The position numbers and the translations under genes are program-made. From contig NZ_BLAV01000001.1 of the NCBI RefSeq assembly GCF_009617875.1, forward strand, positions 3,162,001 through 3,226,000: a stretch of 64,000 bases of DNA. The letters run 5' to 3'. A model generated the notes under the pieces. That model ran no database searches. It was not told the DNA's origin and saw only the letters and a program-made list of their open reading frames with translations. Positions within the stretch are counted from its first letter, which is position 1. Each line of letters opens with the position of its first letter. Positions 43,866-53,837 of this stretch are shown here, in pieces. Origin of the DNA: Prolixibacter sp. NT017. GTDB lineage: Bacteria > Bacteroidota > Bacteroidia > Bacteroidales > Prolixibacteraceae.

Positions 43866-44648
43866 CTATATCTGGGAATAATTCAGCCTTTCATAATATC
43901 GATTAGCAACGTACGAAACACTGTTGGCATATTCAGGTTTGTCTTTCATTGCTTTCCATTTTTCACTTTCATCAAACTCTTTCCACAACCTGTCGCGCTC
44001 ATTCATATCGTTAAAACTGAGCATATAGGTTAACGACGGCATGGTGTCGCCGGCCAGCACTTTCCCGAAAAACAACGGCGAAAGTCCCACCTCATCGAAC
44101 AATGCCAGTTCTTCACGGTTAAACATCTCTATCTTCCTTTTCGAGGCATCTTCGCTGTAACTTTGATAATTGCGCAATTCAAAAACTTTCGGTTCTCCGG
44201 AAGGAATTTTCATTTCCGGAAAACCGGAAATAGCTTCCAGTAAGTAGGTTGTATAACGGGTGTAAACAGAATCATCGACAGAAAGAGCATTGTACTTCTT
44301 CGATGCATTCCGGTAGATCTTATTTTCAGCCAACTCTTCTTTTACCTTGAAAAAGTCTCTTCCGGATTCGTAAGGAATTAGCAACAGCATCCGCCCGGGA
44401 TACCTCGCTTTCATCTCCCTGAAAACACCTACCGGCTTGGAACCGGCCCGGTTTAGCGCTGGAATCAGTGCATACCTGAAATATTGATCGAGAAACTCCT
44501 GCCTATTGAGACGAACCAGTTCGTACTCCCGTAATTCGTAAAACTGTCTATGCGACGGAGAAGTCCTTTCTCCCGCAAAAACGCTTGTCGAAAGAGCTGT
44601 GCCTGCGGCTCCCAACAAGGCAGATCGAAAAAAGTTACGACGCTTCAT
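43866..44648 (-). CDS. Exported NIPSNAP-family protein
   Basis: A 260-aa protein with a Tat-like signal (MKRRNFFRSALLGAAGTALSTSVFAG; RR at residues 3-4). Two ferredoxin-like NIPSNAP repeats follow, the first from about YELREYELVRLNRQEF and the second from VFELRNYQSYSEDASKRKIEMFN. The phrase MPSLTYMLSFNDMNERDRLWKEF is typical of the family. Function is unknown for bacterial members. A Tat signal implies folding, perhaps with a cofactor, before export. Confidence 0.85.
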   Translation of the reverse strand: MKRRNFFRSALLGAAGTALSTSVFAGERTSPSHRQFYELREYELVRLNRQEFLDQYFRYALIPALNRAGSKPVGVFREMKARYPGRMLLLIPYESGRDFFKVKEELAENKIYRNASKKYNALSVDDSVYTRYTTYLLEAISGFPEMKIPSGEPKVFELRNYQSYSEDASKRKIEMFNREELALFDEVGLSPLFFGKVLAGDTMPSLTYMLSFNDMNERDRLWKEFDESEKWKAMKDKPEYANSVSYVANRYYERLNYSQI

Positions 44649-44820
44649 GTTGGTTTCGTTAGGTTGGTTATTAATAAGATCAATTTACGCAGTTTGTCGA
44701 AGGTTCGCAACTTTGCCTCTTTTTTCAGACTTTTCACTTTTTGAAAATGAGAGTTTTATCTATCTTCAGGAAGGCTTTGCCTACCGGAAAACCGAAAACT
44801 GACTAACTAACCATATTGCC

Positions 44821-45930
44821 ATGAATCGACAAACAGCTACTACGCTGAAGACCGATCGCATTTTTGCTATCGACTTTTTTCGCGGAATCACCATGTTCCT
44901 GCTTATCGGCGAATCCACTCATCTGTATCATTATCTGATTGCCCCATCCCTGGACGGAACGATTATTTCGGCTATTGGTACACAATTGCACCATCATCCG
45001 TGGAATGGTTTACGTTTTTGGGATTTAATTCAGCCCTTCTTCATGTTTATCGTCGGTGTTTCCATGCCATTCTCTTTCGGAAAACGATGGCAAAGCGGCG
45101 ACAGCTGGAACCTCACTTTCCGGCACGCACTGAAACGTTCATTCCTTCTGCTCTTTTTCGGTTGGGCCTTGTACTGCATTGGGCCCGGGAAACTGACTTT
45201 TGAGCTCTGGAATGTGTTGGCACAGCTATCGTTCACTTATCTCGTAGCATTCCTGTTGATGCGAAAATCGATTCCAACGCAAATCATCGTCACGTTTCTC
45301 CTTTTAATCGGATCGGAATTGCTGTACCGATTGTTTTGGATACCCGGATTCAATCAACCTTTTACACCTGACCATAATTTCGGTTCATGGGTGGATTTAC
45401 AGCTGATGGGGAAACTTTCTGGCGGTCATTGGGTGGCGTTCAATGCTGTTCCGACCACTGCACACACGATGTGGGGAGTTTTGGCCGGTCTGGTTCTGAA
45501 AAGTGACCGAAGTAACCGTAGCAAGATCGAAATACTACTGATGGCCGGTCTGCTTGGAGCTGTCATTGGCTACGCACTTAACCCGGTCACGCCCATTATT
45601 AAGCGAATTTGTACCAGTTCCTTTGTGCTCGTGAGCGGAGGTTGGAGTTTCATCGCGTTGGCACTTTCTTTCTGGATGATCGATGTACTCGGTTATAAAA
45701 AAGTGCCAGCCTTCTTTGCCATTGTGGGAATGAACCCACTGTTTATCTATTTGCTGACTAATACCGGCGGTTCCCAATGGCTCTGGGGAATTGTCAAACC
45801 TTTCAGCTCCGGGATTTTTAGCTGGACAGGAAAAATCCCAACAGAAATCATCACTGCTTCCATCGTTTGGTTCCTGCTTTGGTATATCTGCTATTTCTTA
45901 TACAGCAAGAAGATTTTCATTCGAATTTAA
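44821..45930 (+). CDS. HGSNAT/DUF5009-family membrane acyltransferase
   Basis: A 369-aa integral membrane protein with about ten hydrophobic segments, related to heparan-alpha-glucosaminide N-acetyltransferase. The N-terminal RIFAIDFFRGITMFLLIGES and the following HHHPWNGLRFWDLIQPFFMFIVGVSMPFS are the family's hallmark. Such proteins move an acetyl group across the membrane onto a sugar amine or hydroxyl. In Bacteroidota they often take part in glycan handling. Substrate unknown. The gene is monocistronic and divergent from the NIPSNAP gene. Confidence 0.85.
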   Translation: MNRQTATTLKTDRIFAIDFFRGITMFLLIGESTHLYHYLIAPSLDGTIISAIGTQLHHHPWNGLRFWDLIQPFFMFIVGVSMPFSFGKRWQSGDSWNLTFRHALKRSFLLLFFGWALYCIGPGKLTFELWNVLAQLSFTYLVAFLLMRKSIPTQIIVTFLLLIGSELLYRLFWIPGFNQPFTPDHNFGSWVDLQLMGKLSGGHWVAFNAVPTTAHTMWGVLAGLVLKSDRSNRSKIEILLMAGLLGAVIGYALNPVTPIIKRICTSSFVLVSGGWSFIALALSFWMIDVLGYKKVPAFFAIVGMNPLFIYLLTNTGGSQWLWGIVKPFSSGIFSWTGKIPTEIITASIVWFLLWYICYFLYSKKIFIRI

Positions 45931-45940
45931 AAGCATAAAA

Positions 45941-45964
45941 AAAAGCCACCCGAAGGTGGCTTTT
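45941..45964. terminator. Bidirectional terminator between the HGSNAT-like and PFOR genes
   Basis: Perfect stem AAAAGCCACC / GGTGGCTTTT with a CGAA loop, between two convergent genes. Confidence 0.88.
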
Positions 45965-45985
45965 CAATTTATTCAGAGCTTCTGA

Positions 45986-48900
45986 TTATTTTTCTTCCAG
46001 AGCCCAATCCATAGCAGCCATGCGCTGATATGAACGGTAGCGCCATTTGGCATTCTCCTCTGCAGCTTTGAAGAGCTCATCAGCTTCAGCCGGGAACGAT
46101 TTCTTCAAGGCAGTATAACGAACCTCACCATTCAGGAATTCCTGGAACTGACTCCAATCCGGTTCTTTCGAATCGAGCTGGAACGGATTTTTGCCTTCTT
46201 CTTCCAACAGCGGGTTGAAACGGTATAGCGACCAGTATCCGCTTTCAACGGCACGTTTTTCTTCATTCTGCGACTGTCCCATTGAATTGCGGAGTCCGTG
46301 TGCAATACAAGGCGCGTAAGCAATAATCAGTGACGGGCCCGGATAAGCTTCTGCTTCACGCAGCGCTTTCAGGTATTGCGACTGGCTGGCTCCCATAGCA
46401 ACCTGAGCAACGTAAACATAACCGTAACTCATGGCCATTGCTCCGAGGTCTTTTTTCCGGATTTTCTTACCGGAAGCGGCAAATTTAGCTACAGCGCCAA
46501 CCGGAGTCGATTTGGAAGCCTGTCCACCGGTGTTCGAGTAAACCTCGGTATCGAGTACCAATACGTTTACATCTTCGCCGGAAGCCAATACATGGTCCAA
46601 ACCTCCGTAACCGATATCATATGCCCATCCGTCGCCACCGAAGATCCACATCGATTTCTTAACGAGATACTGCTTCAGCGATTCGATTTCTTTCGCGTAA
46701 GCGGCATCTTTTCCTTTGATGGCATCCAATACTTTCGCGGTAGCTGCTTCTGATTTCTCAGCGTTAGCCATACCTTCCAACCATTCGGTGAAGGCTTCAC
46801 GTTCAGCATCGTCAATACCATTATTAAGTGCTTTGCTCATGACATTGGCCAGACGCTCACGCTGTGCGTTTACACCTTCAGCCATACCGAAACCATACTC
46901 GGCATTGTCTTCGAACAGTGAGTTTGCCCATGCAGGTCCGTGTCCACTCTCGTTGTTGGAGCAGTAAGGAGTTGCCGGAGCTGAACCACCGTAGATAGAA
47001 GAACATCCGGTAGCATTGGCAATCATCATGCGCTCGCCAAAGAGCTGAGTGGTGAGTTTTACGTAAGGAGTTTCACCACAACCGGCACAAGCACCAGAGA
47101 ATTCGAAGAGCGGTTGAGCGAACTGTGAATTCTTAACGGTTTTGTTTTTATCAACCAGCTTGTCCTTGTACGATACGTTGCCGGCAAAGTAATCCCAACG
47201 CTCTACTTCCGGCTCCTGAGTTCCCAGCGGTTTCATCACCAGTGCTTTCTCCTTGGAAGGACAAACATCGGCACAGTTACCACAACCGGTACAATCGAGC
47301 GGTGCAACCTGGATGCGGAACTGCAGACCGGCAAATTGCTTACCGTTGGCTTTGATGGTTTCCGTTCCTTCCGGTACGCCAACCATTTCTTCCTCATTTA
47401 CCAGGAATGGACGAATGGCAGCGTGAGGACAAACATAGGCACACTGGTTACACTGAATACAGTTTTCAGCTTGCCATTCCGGTACGTCAACAGCGATTCC
47501 ACGTTTCTCGAAAGCGGTTGTTCCGGCCGGGAACGTACCATCTTCGATGCCTTTGAAGGTAGAAACCGGCAAGTCGTCACCTTTCTGTGCGTTGATAACG
47601 TCCACCACATTTTTGATGAAGTCGGGACGGTTACCGTTGGTAGCTTCACCGTTTGTACCCAGTTTGGCCCAATCAGCAGGAACTTCGATTTTCTGCACGT
47701 TTTTACCACCGGCATCAACGGCTGCAAAGTTCATGTTGACAATGGTTTCACCTTTCATACCATACGATTTTACAATCGCTTTCTTCATCTCATCAACAGC
47801 CATTTCGTAAGGAATGACTTCGGTGATTTTGAAGAACGCCGACTGCATGATGGTGTTGGTGCGGTTACCCAGACCAATCTCAGTAGCCAGCTTGGTACCA
47901 TTGATGATGTAGAAGTTGATATCGTTTTCGGCCAGGTAACGCTTCATATTATCCGGCAAACGCTTTTTAGTCTCTTCTTCATCCCAGATGGTGTTCAGCA
48001 GGAAGGAACCGCCTTTTTTCAAACCTTTCAGTACATCGTACTGAGTAAGGTAAGCCGGTACGTGACAAGCTACGAAGTCAGGAGTTGTAATCAGGTAAGT
48101 CGAGCGAATCGGTTCGTCACCGAAACGAAGGTGTGATGCAGTAAAACCACCTGATTTTTTCGAATCGTAAGCAAAATATGCCTGACAATATTTGTCGGTT
48201 GCACCACCAATAATCTTGATGGAGTTTTTGTTGGCACCAACCGTACCATCCGATCCCAGACCATAGAATTTAGCTTCGTACAATCCTTCGGGTGATACTT
48301 TTACTTCAGGCAGTAACGGCAACGACTTGAAAGTCACGTCGTCTTCGATACCTACGGTAAATTGATTTTTTGGTTCTGGCAATTCCAGGTTGTTGTAAAC
48401 CGAAATAACCTGTGCAGGAGTAGTATCTTTTGAACCCAAACCGTAACGACCACCAACAACCATCGGAGCATCCTTCTGTCCGTAGAAAATTTCACGAACG
48501 TCGAGATACAATGGTTCACCGTTGGCTCCCGGTTCTTTGGTACGGTCGAGTACAGCAATACGCTTAACTGACTTCGGCATTACATTGAGCAGATATTTAG
48601 CTGAGAACGGACGATACAGGTGTACGGTCACCAAACCTACTTTCTTGCCTTGAGCAGCTAAATAATCGATAGTTTCGCGAATGGTTTCGGTAACCGAACC
48701 CATGGCGATGATAATATTTTCAGCATCAGCTGCACCGTAGTAAGTGAATGGATGATATTCACGACCGGTAATTTTGCTGATCTCTTTCATGTAGTTCTCA
48801 ACGATATCCGGAACGTCATCGTAGAAAACGTTAGAAGCTTCTTTAGCCTGGAAGAAGATATCAGGATTCTGTGCAGTACCACGGGTTACAGGATGTTCCG

Positions 48901-49534
48901 GATTCAAAGCGCGATCGCGAAATTCCTGCAATGCTTCCATGTCAACCAGCGGTGCCATATCTTCATTTGCCAGTACTTCTATTTTCTGTATCTCGTGAGA
49001 AGTACGGAAACCATCAAAGAAGTGAATGAAAGGTACGCGGCTTTTAATGGTCGAAAGGTGTGCGATACCAGCCAAATCCATCGATTCCTGAACAGACCCC
49101 GAAGCCAGCATAGCGAAACCAGTTTGACGGGCTGCATATACGTCACTGTGATCGCCAAAGATTGACAAAGCGTGAGTTGCCAAAGCACGGGCACTTACGT
49201 GAAACACGGTGGGTAAAAGCTCACCCGCAATTTTGTACATATTGGGGATCATCAGCAACAGACCCTGCGATGCAGTATAAGTTGACGTTAATGCACCCGA
49301 CTGCAATGATCCGTGAACAGCACCGGCAGCTCCACCTTCACTCTGCATCTCTGCCAGACGTACCGGTTGTCCGAAAATGTTTTCACGGCCTTTAGCCGCC
49401 CATTCATCTACACTTTCCGCCATGGGAGATGACGGCGTAATGGGATAAATACAAGCCACTTCGCTAAACATATAGCTGACGTGTGAAGCAGCGTAGTTAC
49501 CATCACAGGTTATGAACTTCTTTTTGTTTGCCAT
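45986..49534 (-). CDS. nifJ: Pyruvate:ferredoxin (flavodoxin) oxidoreductase
   Basis: A 1182-aa single-chain PFOR that converts pyruvate and CoA to acetyl-CoA and CO2 and reduces ferredoxin. Domain order is normal. The TPP-pyrimidine domain comes first (YPITPSSPMAESVDEWAAKG), then the CoA/gamma domain (about 420-630). Two 4Fe-4S clusters follow (CIQCNQCAYVCP and CTGCGNCADVCP, about 690-770). The TPP-phosphate domain contains CAGCGETPYVKL and GGDGWAYDIGYGGLDHV with NTGGQASKSTP. It implies anaerobic pyruvate metabolism. Together with KorAB it gives two ferredoxin-reducing steps in this window. It is monocistronic. Confidence 0.97.
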   Translation of the reverse strand: MANKKKFITCDGNYAASHVSYMFSEVACIYPITPSSPMAESVDEWAAKGRENIFGQPVRLAEMQSEGGAAGAVHGSLQSGALTSTYTASQGLLLMIPNMYKIAGELLPTVFHVSARALATHALSIFGDHSDVYAARQTGFAMLASGSVQESMDLAGIAHLSTIKSRVPFIHFFDGFRTSHEIQKIEVLANEDMAPLVDMEALQEFRDRALNPEHPVTRGTAQNPDIFFQAKEASNVFYDDVPDIVENYMKEISKITGREYHPFTYYGAADAENIIIAMGSVTETIRETIDYLAAQGKKVGLVTVHLYRPFSAKYLLNVMPKSVKRIAVLDRTKEPGANGEPLYLDVREIFYGQKDAPMVVGGRYGLGSKDTTPAQVISVYNNLELPEPKNQFTVGIEDDVTFKSLPLLPEVKVSPEGLYEAKFYGLGSDGTVGANKNSIKIIGGATDKYCQAYFAYDSKKSGGFTASHLRFGDEPIRSTYLITTPDFVACHVPAYLTQYDVLKGLKKGGSFLLNTIWDEEETKKRLPDNMKRYLAENDINFYIINGTKLATEIGLGNRTNTIMQSAFFKITEVIPYEMAVDEMKKAIVKSYGMKGETIVNMNFAAVDAGGKNVQKIEVPADWAKLGTNGEATNGNRPDFIKNVVDVINAQKGDDLPVSTFKGIEDGTFPAGTTAFEKRGIAVDVPEWQAENCIQCNQCAYVCPHAAIRPFLVNEEEMVGVPEGTETIKANGKQFAGLQFRIQVAPLDCTGCGNCADVCPSKEKALVMKPLGTQEPEVERWDYFAGNVSYKDKLVDKNKTVKNSQFAQPLFEFSGACAGCGETPYVKLTTQLFGERMMIANATGCSSIYGGSAPATPYCSNNESGHGPAWANSLFEDNAEYGFGMAEGVNAQRERLANVMSKALNNGIDDAEREAFTEWLEGMANAEKSEAATAKVLDAIKGKDAAYAKEIESLKQYLVKKSMWIFGGDGWAYDIGYGGLDHVLASGEDVNVLVLDTEVYSNTGGQASKSTPVGAVAKFAASGKKIRKKDLGAMAMSYGYVYVAQVAMGASQSQYLKALREAEAYPGPSLIIAYAPCIAHGLRNSMGQSQNEEKRAVESGYWSLYRFNPLLEEEGKNPFQLDSKEPDWSQFQEFLNGEVRYTALKKSFPAEADELFKAAEENAKWRYRSYQRMAAMDWALEEK

Positions 49535-49599
49535 TTGATTTTGACTTTAATAGTATAATAATCGTTTGTCGTATAATTAGTTGAATCGTAAATCCTTTT

Positions 49600-50811
49600 T
49601 CAATATAAAAAACCGAATAACCATAGTGGAATAATATTGCCGTCTCCTATTTCAATCATGTCGGCGGCACCGTATTGCCCATGTTTTTCCGGCTGCGTAT
49701 ATTTTCCTCCAACCCAGAAATCGTACTTTCCGTTGACACGGAAATCGGCTTCAGCGGTCGAGGTTAGTTTATGCTGGTATCCAACCTGATTGTAGAAAAA
49801 TGTCTGCCTAAGGTTACGATTGTTGATGTTCTCGGGAGCAATGGCATGCAGCAGGTTGGTATTGTGTAGGTATACCAAATCGGGTTTCTTCAGCTGACCG
49901 TTGTTACCATTGGGAAAAAGCAGGTTGATAAGCCGTGCATTTTTCAGGTAACGGAGGTAATTCAGAACGGTTGCCCGTGATGTTTCCACTTCGGAGCTCA
50001 ATTTACTCACATTTGGCGCCAAAGGCATCTGAGCACTGATGATCTGCAACAGCTTTCGCAGCTTTGGCAGATATTTCAGCTCGATTTGGTTGAGATATGT
50101 AACGTCGATCTCCAGAGCCAGGTTCACGTGTTTCAACAGATTTTCCGTATAAAAAACCTGGTTATTGATAAAGTACGGATAATAACCGAACTTCAGGTAA
50201 TCCGGAAAATAAGCTAAAGGCCTCACTGAACTGATGATATTGCGGGCAATTTCCTCGTGGCGGTTGATAATATCATCCAGGGTAACTTTCGTGAAATTTT
50301 TCCCTGTACGGTAATTCAAATACTCACGAAACGAAAGGCCTTCGAGGTGATAAACATGGGCAATATCTTTTAAAGCTTCGTTACCTTCTATTACCCTAAG
50401 AACCGGTGAACCGCTGAAAATGACTTTCAACCCGGGCAATTCATCGTAACACTGCCTCAACTCTGTTGCCCATTCCGGGTACTTATGCACCTGATCGAGA
50501 ATCAACACTTTCCCACCCCGCTTGTAAAATTCGTCGGCAAATGAAAAGATACGGCGACGGGTGAAATAGAAATGATTCATGTTGACATACAGACAACTCT
50601 TGTCTTCGCCAAAATAATCTCTTACATACTGCAGCAGAAAGGTGGTCTTCCCCACTCCTCTGAATCCTTTAATACCAATCAGGCGATGTTCCCAATCAAT
50701 ATCCTTGACCAGCTCCCGGTGAATCAAATCATTTGACTCACGGACTAAATAGCGATGTGTGTTAAGAAAGTATTCCACCTTGAGTAAAGTATTTTCAACA
50801 AAAATAAACAT
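49600..50811 (-). CDS. AAA ATPase with DUF4143-like C-terminal domain
   Basis: A 403-aa ATP-binding protein of the AAA_14/DUF4143 class that is often expanded in Bacteroidota. The P-loop GFRGVGKT is at residues 49-56. The Walker B segment reads LILDQVHKYPEW, with D106 followed by Gln instead of the usual Glu, which may lower ATP hydrolysis. A winged-helix region follows (about 265-320, EVETSRATVLNYLRYLKNARLI). The C-terminal nuclease-like fold (about 350-403) matches DUF4143. Function of the family is not settled. The start at 50811 lies before several other possible starts. It is a single gene, close to the PFOR start. Confidence 0.8.
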   Translation of the reverse strand: MFIFVENTLLKVEYFLNTHRYLVRESNDLIHRELVKDIDWEHRLIGIKGFRGVGKTTFLLQYVRDYFGEDKSCLYVNMNHFYFTRRRIFSFADEFYKRGGKVLILDQVHKYPEWATELRQCYDELPGLKVIFSGSPVLRVIEGNEALKDIAHVYHLEGLSFREYLNYRTGKNFTKVTLDDIINRHEEIARNIISSVRPLAYFPDYLKFGYYPYFINNQVFYTENLLKHVNLALEIDVTYLNQIELKYLPKLRKLLQIISAQMPLAPNVSKLSSEVETSRATVLNYLRYLKNARLINLLFPNGNNGQLKKPDLVYLHNTNLLHAIAPENINNRNLRQTFFYNQVGYQHKLTSTAEADFRVNGKYDFWVGGKYTQPEKHGQYGAADMIEIGDGNIIPLWLFGFLY

Positions 50812-51255
50812 TCACATCGCCATTTTGCTATCTGCAGATTACAATTTAACCTTTCAGATGCAATTTATATCTGGTAAAAATAAATACAACATTTCTTCAT
50901 ATCTGAAAATTTTGATATTCAACAAGGTATAATTTTGTATTTCATCTATCTCACTATTCTCTCCACACATTCGCTATTGTCTAAAATCGAACACGTTACA
51001 CCTACCACTCTGATTTGTAATACAAATGATACATCTTTTTATCCTCAATGAAACAACATCATACTATTCTTGCTAACGGAAACTAACCGCACCGGTGGAA
51101 GATTCTAAAACGGAAATTGCCTCAGGGAAACAAACCTTCCGAAAAGACGCTCTTTAACTTATTGAGTGTCGTGTGATTTTACAGGTCAATGCGGTATAGC
51201 TAAAACAATCCCAGTTTCGAACAGCCCGGTTTCGGGTACCAATGACATTCGATGT
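50812..51255. other. A/T-rich intergenic region before the response regulator
   Basis: About 440 nt with no gene. A possible -7 box (TAATTTTG) lies at 50930-50937, with TTTG at 50911-50914 only 15 nt upstream. If used, the response regulator has a leader of over 300 nt. No known RNA family is visible. Confidence 0.4.
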
Positions 51256-51993
51256 ATGAAAACAACAACAATTGAGCACCCCATATCAATGAGACCTGAC
51301 CTGATAAGAGCCAGCCACATATTAGTCGTCGATGATGAACCCGATCTGTGTGAAATTCTCCAGTTCAACCTGGAAAGCGAAGGTTTTAACGTGGATACGG
51401 CTTTCTCAGCAGAAGAGGCACTGGAACTCCCAATCGAAAAATATGACCTGATTTTACTGGACGTGATGATGGGCGAAATTTCAGGTTTTAAGCTGGCCAA
51501 CATACTGAGAAAGGATGAAAGACTAAAGTATATTCCCGTTATTTTTGTTACTGCCAAAACCACTGAAAACGATACTCTGACCGGATTTAATCTTGGAGCT
51601 GAAGATTACATTTCCAAACCGTTTTCTGTAAAGGAAGTCATCGCACGTGTAAAAGTAGCACTCAGGCATGTAAAGGACCAACGTGAAAAAAAAACTTCCG
51701 TTATCAGCATCAGTAATCTGAACATATTTCCGGAAGAAAAAAAATTGGTCATCAATGGCCACACCATCAACCTGACCAAAAAAGAGTTTGAAATTTTACT
51801 GCTGCTTTGCAAACATCCCGGAAAAGTTTTCACCCGGGAAGAAATACTAACCCAAATTTGGGAGCAGGAATCTTATATACTGGATCGAACTGTCGATGTT
51901 AATATTACCCGCCTGCGGAAAAAAATTGGAAGCGATAGCAAAAAGATTGTAACCCGTCAGGGATACGGTTATTGTTTTGAACCTGACCGTTAA
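51256..51993 (+). CDS. OmpR/PhoB-family response regulator
   Basis: A 245-aa regulator counted from the ATG at 51256. An upstream ATG at 51166 would add 30 residues with no family likeness. The receiver domain (about 20-140) has the acidic pair D26-D27, the phospho-acceptor D69 (LILLDVMMGE) and the switch Lys in EDYISKPFS. The OmpR-type winged helix follows (about 155-245, NLTKKEFEILLLLCKHPGKVFTRE, TVDVNITRLRKKIG, GYGYCF). No histidine kinase gene lies next to it, so it is an orphan here. Targets are unknown. Confidence 0.9.
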   Translation: MKTTTIEHPISMRPDLIRASHILVVDDEPDLCEILQFNLESEGFNVDTAFSAEEALELPIEKYDLILLDVMMGEISGFKLANILRKDERLKYIPVIFVTAKTTENDTLTGFNLGAEDYISKPFSVKEVIARVKVALRHVKDQREKKTSVISISNLNIFPEEKKLVINGHTINLTKKEFEILLLLCKHPGKVFTREEILTQIWEQESYILDRTVDVNITRLRKKIGSDSKKIVTRQGYGYCFEPDR

Positions 51994-52018
51994 AAACGGA
52001 AGCACATACAGCGAAAAG

Positions 52019-52053
52019 AAAAAGGCGAATTCAACATCTGAATCCGCCTTTTT
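52019..52053. terminator. Terminator between the response regulator and rho
   Basis: AAAAAGGCG and CGCCTTTTTT flank a partly paired loop (ATTC / GAAT) between two convergent genes. Confidence 0.8.
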
Positions 52054-52073
52054 TATATCTGAAAAATCTTCGA

Positions 52074-53837
52074 TTAGTTATCGTTCATCGACACCAGGAA
52101 TTCTTCATTAGTCGATGTCTTCTGAAGACGATCTTTGAGGAATTGCATTGCCTCAACGGAGTTCATATCGGTAAGGTAATTCCGCAGAATCCAAATTTTA
52201 TCCAGTGCATATTTGTCAAGCAGCAAATCTTCGCGACGTGTGCTGGACGCAGTAATATCCACTGCAGGGAAAATGCGACGGTTCGATAGTTTCCGGTCGA
52301 GCTGAAGCTCCATGTTACCAGTTCCCTTGAACTCCTCGAAAATCACATCGTCCATCTTCGATCCCGTTTCGGTAAGCGCAGTTGCCAGAATCGTCAGCGA
52401 ACCACCTTCTTCAATATTACGGGCTGCACCAAAGAAACGCTTCGGCTTGTGCAGTGCATTGGCATCAACACCACCCGACAATACTTTACCGGATGCCGGT
52501 GCTACCGTGTTGTAAGCACGCGCCAGACGGGTTATCGAGTCAAGCAGAATCACCACGTCGTGGCCACATTCCACCATTCTCTTTGCTTTTTCGAGTACCA
52601 TATTGGCTACACGCACATGGCGTTCAGCCGGCTCATCGAATGTCGATGAAATCACCTCGGCATTTACACTACGGGCCATATCGGTTACCTCTTCCGGACG
52701 CTCATCAATCAGCAAAACAATCATGTAAACTTCCGGGTGATTACCGGCAATCGCGTTGGCAATCTCTTTCAGTAATACGGTTTTACCGGTTTTCGGCTGA
52801 GCTACAATCAAACCGCGCTGTCCCTTACCAATGGGTGAGAACATATCTACTACCCGGCTCGACAGACTTGAATAACCTTTTCCGGTAATGTTGAATTTTT
52901 CATCCGGGAAAAGCGGCGTCAGGTGATCAAACGGAACCCGGTCACGAATATACTCGGGGCTACGGCCATTGATCTCAACCACTTTAATCAGCGGAAAATA
53001 TTTTTCTCCCTCTTTCGGAGGACGAATCGCTCCCGTCACATTGTCTCCGGTTTTCAAACCGAATAGTTTGATCTGCGACTGGGAAACGTAAATATCGTCT
53101 GGTGAATTCAGGTAGTTATAGTCTGAAGAACGAAGGAAGCCGTATCCATCCTGCATAATTTCGAGTACGCCTGAAGCTTGAATAATTCCGTCGAACTCAA
53201 ATGTTTTCTCGTTGTCACGCTGGCGTCCTTGCTGGTTTTGGTTGTTACGATGTTGTGCAGGCGCCTGGTGTTGTTGTTGCTGTCCCTGATGCTGATATTT
53301 TGGCTGTCTGCCTTGATCACGGTCACCACGATCCCTGCGGGAATCATCTCTTCGTGAATCGTCTCTGCGAGAGTCATCTCTGCGTCCTCTGGGAGAATCT
53401 GATGGTCCCGAAAAACGATTGTCCTGCGGTCTCGGACTTTCAGTCTGTCTTTTATCCGTCGGAGCTCCATTTTCCTGATCTTTGCTTACCCTTGGGCGAC
53501 GCGAACGACGACGGTCATTTTTATCGTCATTTGATTTTGAACGTGATCCTTCTGTAGCCGCAGGCGCAGCTTTCTTAACCGGAGGAGTAGTTTCAACCGG
53601 TTTTTCTACAGGTGTAACTTTTTTCTCTGCTTCGACCTTATCTGTCTTGGGACTCTTTTTTGGGGCGGGTTTCTTTTCAGCCTTCTTGCCTTCTGAAGCA
53701 ATGATGGCCTGTGTATCCAGTATTTTGTAGATAAGGTCTTGCTTCTTAAATGACTCAACTCTTTTAATTTTCAACTCCTTAGCAATATCCCGCAACTCGG
53801 GAACCAGTTTCTTGCTAAGCTCAAGAATGTCGTACAT
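52074..53837 (-). CDS. rho: Transcription termination factor Rho with long disordered insert
   Basis: A 587-aa Rho. The Rho-N helical domain fills residues 1-45. A disordered segment of about 165 residues follows (48-211), first Lys/Pro/Glu rich, then Arg/Asp rich with three tandem RRDDS units (152-166) and a Gln/His/Asn-rich end. The OB-fold RNA-binding domain (about 213-300, [12 protein letters not shown]) and the hexameric ATPase (Walker A in [14 protein letters not shown], then [12 protein letters not shown] and [11 protein letters not shown]) are intact. Such inserts are known in Bacteroidota Rho, where the one of Bacteroides thetaiotaomicron drives condensate formation. It ends RNA synthesis at untranslated transcripts. 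Confidence 0.95.
   Translation of the reverse strand: MYDILELSKKLVPELRDIAKELKIKRVESFKKQDLIYKILDTQAIIASEGKKAEKKPAPKKSPKTDKVEAEKKVTPVEKPVETTPPVKKAAPAATEGSRSKSNDDKNDRRRSRRPRVSKDQENGAPTDKRQTESPRPQDNRFSGPSDSPRGRRDDSRRDDSRRDDSRRDRGDRDQGRQPKYQHQGQQQQHQAPAQHRNNQNQQGRQRDNEKTFEFDGIIQASGVLEIMQDGYGFLRSSDYNYLNSPDDIYVSQSQIKLFGLKTGDNVTGAIRPPKEGEKYFPLIKVVEINGRSPEYIRDRVPFDHLTPLFPDEKFNITGKGYSSLSSRVVDMFSPIGKGQRGLIVAQPKTGKTVLLKEIANAIAGNHPEVYMIVLLIDERPEEVTDMARSVNAEVISSTFDEPAERHVRVANMVLEKAKRMVECGHDVVILLDSITRLARAYNTVAPASGKVLSGGVDANALHKPKRFFGAARNIEEGGSLTILATALTETGSKMDDVIFEEFKGTGNMELQLDRKLSNRRIFPAVDITASSTRREDLLLDKYALDKIWILRNYLTDMNSVEAMQFLKDRLQKTSTNEEFLVSMNDN

Noticed and set aside
47336..48136. 266-codon frame antisense to the PFOR gene
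   Set aside because: It lies wholly inside a motif-complete PFOR gene and has no recognisable protein features. It is a shadow of codon bias.
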